From the NCBI GenBank assembly GCA_963838155.1, contig CAWIQE010000017.1, positions 1 to 64,000 on the forward strand: a stretch of 64,000 bases of DNA. Direction: 5' to 3'. Of the stretch, positions 47,183 through 54,368 are shown one piece after another; position 1 is the stretch's first letter, and every line of letters begins with the position of its first letter. The notes below the pieces were generated by a model that saw only the letters and a list, made by a program, of their open reading frames with translations, searched no databases and was not told the origin of the DNA. The translations under genes were made by a program, and so were the position numbers. This DNA is from Pararhizobium_B sp963838155. Its GTDB lineage: Bacteria; Pseudomonadota; Alphaproteobacteria; Rhizobiales; Rhizobiaceae.

Positions 47183-47647
47183 GACATGCCTTCAATGTCG
47201 CCGCCGGCAGCAATGTTGGAAAGCCAACGGATCCCCGTATTCGCCAAGCGACGATGTTTGTCCATCCAGGGGCTTTGGATTGGGGTCGGGTTTAACGGTG
47301 GACTTGCAATCGGGCTGTTCGGCTTTCGGGGGGAGGGGGCGCGCTAGGGCGGGATGCGACCCTCATTCCGGACGCTGCAAGTTCAGTTTCAGCCTCCTGA
47401 AAGCCGCCCTTCATCGCACGATCGACTGTATGCAAGATAGGGGCCGGCAGCAGACTGACGGCGTATGGGAGCGTGCTAAGAGAAAGGGGACGCCACGGAT
47501 TGGCCTAATCATAGGCCAATATAAGCATGTGAAACAACGTTTGTTTAAAGTAAGGGTAATCGATTGCGAGATTTGAAAAAGTCGCTCATTGTTAGCACGA
47601 GGGTATTCGGGTAGTCTTAAAAGAGGAATGTTGTTGAAGGGGGCTCC
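47183..47647. other. Lower-GC intergenic leader of the DUF5343-HEPN module
   Basis: 465 bases without a supported gene. From about 47500 the composition becomes AT-richer (AAGCATGTGAAACAACGTTTG, GCGAGATTTGAAAAAGTCGC), unlike the flanks, suggesting the left edge of an acquired segment. It contains an inverted repeat at 47499-47520 and GAGGAATG-type sequence before the start at 47648. Confidence 0.5.
47499..47520. promoter_or_regulatory. Inverted repeat upstream of the accessory module
   Basis: ATTGGCCTA-ATCA-TAGGCCAAT: perfect 9-bp arms with a 4-base spacer. There is no T-run, so an operator is likelier than a terminator. It lies 128 bases before the DUF5343 start. Confidence 0.45.
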
Positions 47648-48427
47648 ATGGCAGATGAAGAAGAAGTACCTGTTCCGGCAACAGAGACTACCAAGGCGTC
47701 CGCGCCACGACCGAGGCGCAGGCCACGACCCGCGATGCCGGTAGCAACCGCAGACACCGACAAAGAGGTCAAAGAGGCCACTGCCGCAGAACCAGCGCGT
47801 CGCAAGATACCCGGGAACATACCTTACACCGTTAGCCCGGGTGTTCTGAAAAGGGTACTGGACCGAATACCTCAAGCAGAAAAGCCGCCTATATTCAGCA
47901 CAGACTTTTTGGCGACTGTACTTGAAGCCTCCGGAGGTGCCGCAAGGCCAATCATTCCCATAATGAAGGCCACCCAAATGCTGAATCAGGGTGGGGTACC
48001 AACCGAGCTGTATTCACAGTTTCAGACGGAAGGTGGGCGACCACAGGCCGCGCTCCAGGCAATGCGTAACGGCTTTCCGGAAATTTTCCGCCGTAACAGC
48101 TATGCCCACAATGCTTCGGACGGAGCTTTGGTGGACATCTTGGTCGCAATCACCGGCCTAACTAAGAGTGATCGTATTCTGCGCTTGATGCTGCAAACCT
48201 TCCAGTGCTTTCAGGACTATGCGAAAGGCGCAAAGCTGGAGCAGCTATCGGCGAACATACCCTCCGAACAGGTAGGCGACGGCGGCGAAGCTCGCAATCA
48301 TGTACCCCCGGAGCAAGGAAAAGGTCTTCAACTGGCTTACAACATCAACGTGGTGTTGCCGGAGACGACGAACATTGAGGTGTTCAACGCGATCTTCAAA
48401 AGTCTCAAGGGAAATCTTCTCAATTGA
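47648..48427 (+). CDS. DUF5343 protein
   Basis: 259 residues. The first 55 are disordered (Pro/Arg-rich RPRRRPRPAM, Ala/Glu-rich). Residues about 60-200 match DUF5343: YTVSPGVLKRVLDRIPQAEK, then FLATVLEASGGAARPIIPIM and the winged-helix-like LNQGGVPTELYSQFQTEG, with the closing LTKSDRILRLMLQTFQCFQD. The C-terminal 50 residues hold a short beta segment (LQLAYNINVVLPETTNIEVF) also seen in such proteins. The function of DUF5343 is unknown. The gene overlaps the following HEPN gene by four bases, and both are lower in GC than their surroundings. The pairing suggests an antitoxin, regulator or target-sensing partner, which is inference. Confidence 0.75.
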   Translation: MADEEEVPVPATETTKASAPRPRRRPRPAMPVATADTDKEVKEATAAEPARRKIPGNIPYTVSPGVLKRVLDRIPQAEKPPIFSTDFLATVLEASGGAARPIIPIMKATQMLNQGGVPTELYSQFQTEGGRPQAALQAMRNGFPEIFRRNSYAHNASDGALVDILVAITGLTKSDRILRLMLQTFQCFQDYAKGAKLEQLSANIPSEQVGDGGEARNHVPPEQGKGLQLAYNINVVLPETTNIEVFNAIFKSLKGNLLN

Positions 48428-49017
48428 GCGCGCACACCATTGAGCTGTTTGTTCTCAAATGTGCCGTGATTGAAAGCGGACTAAGGGACAGCCTGGAGGA
48501 GCATAATCCAGGTGCACGTCGCCGAGGCGGAAACACTCTTGATCAGCGCAGGGAGCCTTTCATACGTCAGTTCGAGCTGACTAACAGAAACAATGCTGCA
48601 AAGATGTCTACCTACTACGAAGTCTTCTACATGCTGGAGAATGACATTCGGAAGTTTATCATCGACACGATGGAGGCGGCACACGGCAAGGATTGGTGGG
48701 ACACTCGTGTTCCGCAGGCCGTGAAGGAAGAAGTTAGGAAAAACCGGGAGCGGGAAGATCAAGCTGCTTGGACCATGCGATCTGACGCCTTGATTGACTA
48801 TTCCACCTTCGGCCAACTCGGAGACATCATCCGCGCCAACTGGACAGACTTTGCTGGCACGCTGAGAAGCGAAGGCTCGGTCTCCAGGGTGCTCTCTGGG
48901 TTGAATATGCTGCGAGGAACCATAGCACACTGCGGTGTCCTGGCGGACGATGAAGTGGATAGGCTACACATGTCCATTCGCGATTGGTTCAGAGTCCTAG
49001 AGGGGCCAAAGGCTTAG
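48424..49017 (+). CDS. Swt1-type HEPN domain protein (putative RNase)
   Basis: 197 residues starting at a TTG that overlaps the DUF5343 stop (TTGA). A Swt1-like HEPN domain covers about 60-192: YYEVFYMLENDIRKFIIDTM, GKDWWDTRVPQ, SDALIDYSTFGQLGDIIRAN-W and LSGLNMLRGTIAHCGVL. The last contains R164-x4-H169, the RX4-6H motif that is catalytic in HEPN ribonucleases. HEPN RNases are common effectors of toxin-antitoxin and anti-phage abortive-infection systems. The first 55 residues form an additional helical region. Low GC and an operon with DUF5343 fit an acquired defence or toxin module; activity is not demonstrated. Confidence 0.75.
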   Translation: MSAHTIELFVLKCAVIESGLRDSLEEHNPGARRRGGNTLDQRREPFIRQFELTNRNNAAKMSTYYEVFYMLENDIRKFIIDTMEAAHGKDWWDTRVPQAVKEEVRKNREREDQAAWTMRSDALIDYSTFGQLGDIIRANWTDFAGTLRSEGSVSRVLSGLNMLRGTIAHCGVLADDEVDRLHMSIRDWFRVLEGPKA

Positions 49018-49065
49018 AAAAGACAGGCAGGAGCAGCAGCCCACCTCGAGATCAAGGCGGAATCA

Positions 49066-49190
49066 ATGTCATCTTCTCAAGCCACAAAGCCGAAACCCGC
49101 CGGTCAGAAAACCACCCCCTTGCGGTCGTTTCCATCCACCAACGTCACCCAAGTTTGCCTTGGCCCCTTGCCGGCCTTTCAGCGGCCATC
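49066..49190 (+). pseudogene. Possible 5' remnant of a third module gene
   Basis: After the HEPN stop, GGCGGAATCA precedes an ATG at 49066. The first 28 or so codons read as a plausible, Ser/Lys/Thr/Pro-rich protein start (MSSSQATKPKPAGQKTTPLR). The frame then runs into GC-rich DNA and the nrdJ terminator, with no sensible continuation. This may be the start of a gene cut off at the right edge of the insert. Weak evidence: it could be non-coding. Confidence 0.3.
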
Positions 49191-49196
49191 CCAAGC

Positions 49197-49230
49197 AAAA
49201 GGCCCGGGCACTCGAATGCCCGGGCCTTTT
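49197..49230. terminator. Bidirectional rho-independent terminator
   Basis: AAAA-GGCCCGGGCA-CTCGAA-TGCCCGGGCC-TTTT: perfect 10-bp stem with A and T runs on the two sides, serving both the plus-strand accessory genes and the minus-strand nrdJ. Confidence 0.9.
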
Positions 49231-49294
49231 GATCATCCGGCGTCAGGGTTGCAGCCAGCAATCGACATTGTCGACCGCCGCCCCCCTCGCGTCC

Positions 49295-52200
49295 CTACGA
49301 GCAGCCGCTGGTGGCGCCGCAGGTGTCGCATTTTTCGCAGGTGCCGTTTCGGACCATCGTGAAGTTCTGGCACTCCGAGCACATGTTCCCGGTGTAGCCC
49401 TGCATGATCGATTTCATGCGGCGGTCCGCCTCGATCTGCTTGGCGTCGGGCTCGGTTGCGGCCTTCGCCTCGGCGGCTTCGGCAGCGGCCTCGTCGGAGA
49501 AGAGGTCGGTCTCCTCGTCGTCGAGGTCCTCGGCGAAGTCCCTTGCCCGTTCCTCGTAGTCGCGGCGGAAGGCGTTGGGTTCCTCGCGCAGCTCGGCGAT
49601 CGGGGCGCGGGCGGTGGCGAGCGCCGTGACGTTTCCGCCCGAGCGCTGGCCGCCGGACGACGAGGGCTGGACGAAGGAGGGCTTGAAGCCGCGGGTCAAG
49701 CCCTTGGAGAAGGCCTGAGCCTTGCCTTCCTTGATGCCCTTTCCGAGGGCGGTGTTGGAGAAATCCGAGATGTCCACATGGGCGAGGTCGTGGCGGCCGA
49801 GATAGGAAATCGCCAGCTCGCGGAAGACGTAGTCCATGATCGACGTCGCGTTCTTGATCGCGTCGTTGCCCTGAACCATGCCGGCCGGCTCGAACTTGGT
49901 GAAGGTGAAGGCCTCGACATATTCCTCCAGGGGCACGCCGTATTGCAGGCCGAGGGAGATGGCGATGGCGAAATTGTTCATCATCGCCCGGAAGGCCGCG
50001 CCCTCCTTGTGCATGTCGATGAAGATCTCGCCGATCCGCCCGTCGTCGAACTCGCCGGTCCGCAGGTAGACCTTGTGTCCGCCGACGATGGCCTTCTGGG
50101 TATAGCCCTTGCGCCGGTTCGGCAGCTTCTCGCGCTCGCGGGTCACCTTCTCGATGATCCGCTCGACGATCTTCTCCGTCACCGTTGCGGCCTGCACGGC
50201 GGCCGGCGCGGCGATCAGTTCCTCGACGGCGTCGTCCTCGTCCTCCTCGTCCTCGATCAGGGATGCGTTGAGCGGCTGGGAGAGCTTCGAGCCGTCGCGG
50301 TAGAGCGCGTTCGCCTTCAGCGCCAGCTTCCAGGAGAGCATGTAGGCGGCCTTGCAGTCCTCGACCGTCGCCTCGTTCGGCATGTTGATGGTCTTGGAGA
50401 TGGCACCCGAGATGAAGGGCTGTGCCGCCGCCATCATCCGGATGTGGCTTTCGACCGAAAGATAGCGCTTGCCGATCTTGCCGCAGGGATTGGCGCAGTC
50501 GAAGACGGCGAGGTGTTCGGCCTTCAGGAACGGCGCGCCCTCCAGGGTCATCGCACCGCACACATGCACGTTCGCGGCCTCGATCTCCTTCTTCCCGAAG
50601 CCGAGATGGTCCAGCATGTTGAAGGACAAGTCGGACAGCTGCTCGTCGGAGACCGCCAGGACGTCCCGGCAGAAGTCCGCGCCGAGGGTCCACTGGTTGA
50701 AGGCGAACTTGATGTCGAAGGCCGACTTCAGGGCCGTGTTCAGAGCCGCGATCTTCTCTTCGGTGAAGCCCTTGGCCGCGAGAGAGACCGGGTTGATGGC
50801 GGGCGCCTGGTTCAGGTTGCCGTGGCCGACGGCGTAGGCCTCGATCTCGGCAATCTGGCTCTCCGAGTAGCCGAGGGTGCGCAGCGCCTCCGGCACGGCC
50901 CGGTTGATGATCTTGAAGTAGCCGCCGCCGGCGAGCTTCTTGAACTTCACGAGCGCGAAATCGGGCTCGATGCCGGTCGTGTCGCAGTCCATGACGAGGC
51001 CGATCGTTCCCGTCGGCGCGATCACGGTGGCCTGCGCGTTGCGGTAGCCGTTCTTTTCCCCAAGCTCGACGGCGCGGTCCCAGGCAGCCTTGGCATGGCC
51101 GACCAACCGGCCGTCGGGACAGTCTCCGTGGACGAGCGCGACCGGGTTGACCGACAGCTTCTCGTAGCCCTGGGTCTCGCCATGGGCGGCGCGGCGATGG
51201 TTGCGCATGACGCGCAGCATATGCTGGCGGTTCGCCTTGTATCCGGGGAAGGGGCCGAGCTCGCCGGCCATCTCGGCCGACGTGGCGTAGGCGACGCCGG
51301 TCATGATGGCCGTCAGCGAACCGGCGATCGCCCGTCCTTCGCGGGAATCGTAGGGGATGCCGGACGACATCAGCAGCCCGCCGATATTGGCGTATCCGAG
51401 GCCGAGCGTGCGGTACTCGTAGGACAGCTTCGCGATCTGCTTCGACGGGAACTGCGCCATCATCACAGAGATCTCGAGCACCATCGTCCAGAGCCTGACG
51501 GCGTGCTCGAATGCGGGGATGTCGACGTTCTTGGTGCCGGCGTCCTTGAACTGGAGAAGGTTGAGCGATGCGAGATTGCAGGCCGTGTCGTCGAGGAACA
51601 TGTATTCCGAGCACGGGTTGGATGCCCGGATCGCACCGGCCGACGCGCAGGTGTGCCAGTCGTTCATCGCCGTGTTGAAGTGCAGCCCCGGATCGGCCGA
51701 CGCCCAGGCGGCATGGCCGATCTTCTCCCAAAGGTCGCGGGCCTTGACCGTCTTCATCACCCGGCCGTCCAGGCGGGCGGTCAGGTTCCAGTCGCCGTCG
51801 GCCTCCACGGCGCGCAGGAACTCGTCCTTCAGCGATACCGAGTTGTTGGAGTTCTGGCCGGAAACGGTGAGGTAGGCCTCGGAGTCCCAGTCCGTGTCGT
51901 AGGTCCTGAACTCGATGTCGTGGTAGCCCTGGCGCGCGAACTGGATGACCCGCTTGACGTAGTTCTCGGGCACCTGGTTCTTCTTCGCGGCCCGGATCTC
52001 GCGCTTCAGCGCCGGATTTTCCTTCGGATCGAAGCAGGCGTCGTTGTCGGCCTCGCAGTTGATGCAGGCCTTCATGATCGCCTTCAGATGGCGGGCGACG
52101 ACCTTCGAGCCCGTCACCAGTGCCGCGACCTTCTGCTCCTCGCGCACCTTCCAGTCGATGTATTCCTCGATGTCGGGATGGTCGATGTCGACGACGACCA

Positions 52201-53038
52201 TCTTCGCGGCGCGACGCGTCGTCCCGCCGGACTTGATCGCGCCGGCGGCGCGGTCGCCGATCTTGAGGAAGCTCATCAGGCCGGAAGACTTGCCGCCGCC
52301 GGAAAGCCTCTCGCCTGCGCCGCGCAGATGGGAGAAGTTCGACCCCGTGCCCGAGCCGTACTTGAACAGCCGCGCCTCCCGCACCCACAGATCCATGATG
52401 CCGCTTTCGTTGACGAGGTCGTCCTCGACCGACTGGATGAAGCAGGCGTGCGGCTGCGGATGCTCGTAGGCGGACTTCGACTGCGTCAGCTTGCCGGTGA
52501 AGGGATCGACGTAGAAGTGACCCTGTCCCGGTCCGTCGATGCCGTAGGCCCAGTGAAGGCCCGTGTTGAACCATTGCGGGCTGTTCGGGGCCACGCGCTG
52601 GGTGGCGAGCATGTAGGCAAGCTCGTCCATGAAGGCGCGGGCATCGTCCTCCGATGCGAAATAGCCGCCCTTCCAGCCCCAGTAGGTCCAGGTCCCGGCG
52701 AGGCGGTCGAACACCTGGCGGGCGTCGGTCTCGGGGCCGTAGCGCTCTTCCTCGGGCAGGCTTGCGAGCTTCTCCTCGTCGGCAACGGAACGCCAGAGCC
52801 ACGAGGGCACGGAATTCTCCTCGACCTTCCTGAGCACCGCCGGCACGCCCGCCTTGCGGAAATATTTCTGCGCCAGCACGTCCGTGGCGACCTGCGAGAA
52901 CTGCCGCGGGACGTCGATGTCCGCCAGGCGGAAGACGATGGACCCGTCCGGATTGCGGATCTCGCTGATTGCCTTGCGGAATTCGATCTCCGCATAGGCC
53001 GACTGTCCTGCCTTGGTGAAATGACGCTCGATGCGCAT
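49295..53038 (-). CDS. nrdJ: Adenosylcobalamin-dependent (class II) ribonucleotide reductase
   Basis: 1247 residues from the ATG at 53038 (MRIERHFTKAGQSAY). The barrel core has the substrate- and radical-site segments APNSPQWFNTGLHWAYGI, GSGTGSNFSHLRG, NPCSEYMFLDDTACNLASLN (active-site cysteine) and ATVIAPTGTIGLVMDCD. The C-terminal zinc ribbon (MCSECQNFTMVRNGTCEKCD) supplies redox-active cysteines. This long alphaproteobacterial NrdJ reduces ribonucleotides to deoxyribonucleotides using vitamin B12, aerobically or anaerobically. Two NrdR boxes lie upstream. No cobalamin riboswitch was seen in its leader. No other ribonucleotide reductase genes are in the window. Confidence 0.95.
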   Translation of the reverse strand: MRIERHFTKAGQSAYAEIEFRKAISEIRNPDGSIVFRLADIDVPRQFSQVATDVLAQKYFRKAGVPAVLRKVEENSVPSWLWRSVADEEKLASLPEEERYGPETDARQVFDRLAGTWTYWGWKGGYFASEDDARAFMDELAYMLATQRVAPNSPQWFNTGLHWAYGIDGPGQGHFYVDPFTGKLTQSKSAYEHPQPHACFIQSVEDDLVNESGIMDLWVREARLFKYGSGTGSNFSHLRGAGERLSGGGKSSGLMSFLKIGDRAAGAIKSGGTTRRAAKMVVVDIDHPDIEEYIDWKVREEQKVAALVTGSKVVARHLKAIMKACINCEADNDACFDPKENPALKREIRAAKKNQVPENYVKRVIQFARQGYHDIEFRTYDTDWDSEAYLTVSGQNSNNSVSLKDEFLRAVEADGDWNLTARLDGRVMKTVKARDLWEKIGHAAWASADPGLHFNTAMNDWHTCASAGAIRASNPCSEYMFLDDTACNLASLNLLQFKDAGTKNVDIPAFEHAVRLWTMVLEISVMMAQFPSKQIAKLSYEYRTLGLGYANIGGLLMSSGIPYDSREGRAIAGSLTAIMTGVAYATSAEMAGELGPFPGYKANRQHMLRVMRNHRRAAHGETQGYEKLSVNPVALVHGDCPDGRLVGHAKAAWDRAVELGEKNGYRNAQATVIAPTGTIGLVMDCDTTGIEPDFALVKFKKLAGGGYFKIINRAVPEALRTLGYSESQIAEIEAYAVGHGNLNQAPAINPVSLAAKGFTEEKIAALNTALKSAFDIKFAFNQWTLGADFCRDVLAVSDEQLSDLSFNMLDHLGFGKKEIEAANVHVCGAMTLEGAPFLKAEHLAVFDCANPCGKIGKRYLSVESHIRMMAAAQPFISGAISKTINMPNEATVEDCKAAYMLSWKLALKANALYRDGSKLSQPLNASLIEDEEDEDDAVEELIAAPAAVQAATVTEKIVERIIEKVTREREKLPNRRKGYTQKAIVGGHKVYLRTGEFDDGRIGEIFIDMHKEGAAFRAMMNNFAIAISLGLQYGVPLEEYVEAFTFTKFEPAGMVQGNDAIKNATSIMDYVFRELAISYLGRHDLAHVDISDFSNTALGKGIKEGKAQAFSKGLTRGFKPSFVQPSSSGGQRSGGNVTALATARAPIAELREEPNAFRRDYEERARDFAEDLDDEETDLFSDEAAAEAAEAKAATEPDAKQIEADRRMKSIMQGYTGNMCSECQNFTMVRNGTCEKCDTCGATSGCS

Positions 53039-53170
53039 GGCCTTCGTCCTCTGAAGCCGGCGTGCCTCGTCTCGTCCCCAGACGGGCACAGTTTCTCTCA
53101 TCCGACAACGCGTGTCATGGCGCAGCCGGTTCGATTCTCTTTCGCGTTCCTGTGGGTTTGTCCCGCGGTG

Positions 53171-53217
53171 ATACGCTATCTTGTGTGAAGGCTGGCTGCA
53201 AACACTAAATATAGTAT
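53171..53217 (-). promoter_or_regulatory. Pair of NrdR boxes upstream of nrdJ
   Basis: ACACTAAATATAGTAT (53202-53217) closely matches the NrdR box consensus (acaCwAtATaTwGtgt); ATACGCTATCTTGTGT (53171-53186) is a weaker match. Their starts are 31 bases apart, the three-helix-turn spacing typical of NrdR sites. They lie 133-179 bases upstream of the nrdJ start. Confidence 0.8.
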
Positions 53218-53686
53218 TAACAGGTTGTTTCTACCAGCCTCGGCGGTGAGAAATCGACACACCCGAACTGCGCCGCCGGGACACCTTCATGGCACCTCGG
53301 AAGCCCGTATTCCCTGCCGATTTACTGAGTTGGCCGGACACTGAAACGCTGGCCACGCCGCCGCCGCAACGTTGCCTCATTTGGAGCGAGTCACCGGCAT
53401 TGGTCAAGGGGTTGACCTTGTCAGAATTCACGACACCACATCTTGTGGACGTCGCTGTGGAAAGCGGGGACAGCCGGAACCGGCGGACACGGGCGGCTTG
53501 CGGCGCTGTCAACGGCAAGAAATCGCAGGCGAGAAAAAGCGAGGGAGAGGGGGCGGGAATCCCGATGCCCGGGGGCTTCGCGCGGGGACAGGGCGCGAAT
53601 CATCCGATTCGCGCCGGAGGCGGGTGTGGCCGTCCCGCAACGGCGCCGGACTTTGGCGGTCCGGGCGCGGCCGACGGAGGGCCGTC
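53218..53686. other. Intergenic region between nrdJ and gpt
   Basis: 469 bases with no supported gene. Short open frames on both strands have no family resemblance. It contains CCACATCTTGTGG (53436-53448) and weak DnaA-box-like TTTCCACA motifs, but nothing that makes an origin convincing. Confidence 0.4.
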
Positions 53687-54184
53687 TCAGCCCTTGTGGT
53701 CCTTCGAGATCGGTTCCTGGTAGGTGAAGCCCATGTCCCAGGGAAAATAGATCCAGGTGTCCTGGCTGACCTCGGTGACGAAGGTATCGACCAGCGGTCG
53801 GCCCTTCGGCTTGGCGTAGACGGTGGCGAAATGCGCCTTGGGGATCATCGCGCGCACGATTGCCGCGGTCTTGCCGGTGTCGGTGAGGTCGTCGACGATC
53901 AGGATCGACTCGCCTTCGCGCTCGAGGAGATCCGGCTGGATCTGCTTCAGCACCTGCATTTCGCCCTGCGAGGAGTAGTCGTGATAGGAGGCCACGCAGA
54001 CCGTTTCGATGAGCCGGACGCCGAGTTCGCGCGCGATGATCGCCGCCGGCACGAGCCCGCCGCGGGTGATGCACACGATGGCGTTCCATTCCTGGCCGGT
54101 CCCGGACAGTCGCCATGCGAGCGCGCGCGCGTCGCGGTGGAACTGGTCCCAGGATACGGGAAAGGCCTTCTCCGGAAGAGACAT
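53687..54184 (-). CDS. gpt: Xanthine phosphoribosyltransferase
   Basis: 165 residues, the length of enterobacterial Gpt. The start has AAGGAG 9 bases upstream. The PRPP-binding motif is ILIVDDLTDTGKT (about 93-105), the N-terminal part has VSWDQFHRDARALAWRLSG and ITRGGLVPAAIIAREL, and the C-terminal YFPWDMGFTYQEPISK is typical. It salvages xanthine and guanine (and weakly hypoxanthine) into nucleotides using PRPP. It is divergent from the EF-G-like gene and separate from nrdJ. Confidence 0.94.
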   Translation of the reverse strand: MSLPEKAFPVSWDQFHRDARALAWRLSGTGQEWNAIVCITRGGLVPAAIIARELGVRLIETVCVASYHDYSSQGEMQVLKQIQPDLLEREGESILIVDDLTDTGKTAAIVRAMIPKAHFATVYAKPKGRPLVDTFVTEVSQDTWIYFPWDMGFTYQEPISKDHKG

Positions 54185-54368
54185 GAGCGACGCTCCTTGC
54201 GTTTTCGCGGCAAGGCTGCCGCCCTCGGGGCCGGAATTACCGGAAAGGGGGCTCGGCTGGCAAGTCCGGCGGCGGCGCAGGGCGGGCGGAAATTAGTCAC
54301 TGGCGCCCAGGGCGGCTTCGAGGCATCCTGTCGGACAGCCCGCGAAAAAAAGCAGGGGAGGATAGCCG

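Noticed and set aside
53039..53170. Cobalamin riboswitch in the nrdJ leader
   Set aside because: No recognisable B12-box sequence or matching fold; NrdR boxes explain the regulation better.
53405..53470. Replication origin or DnaA-box cluster near TTTCCACAGCG and GTCCACAAG
   Set aside because: The matches to TTATCCACA are poor (6-7 of 9) and there is no AT-rich unwinding region or replication gene beside them.
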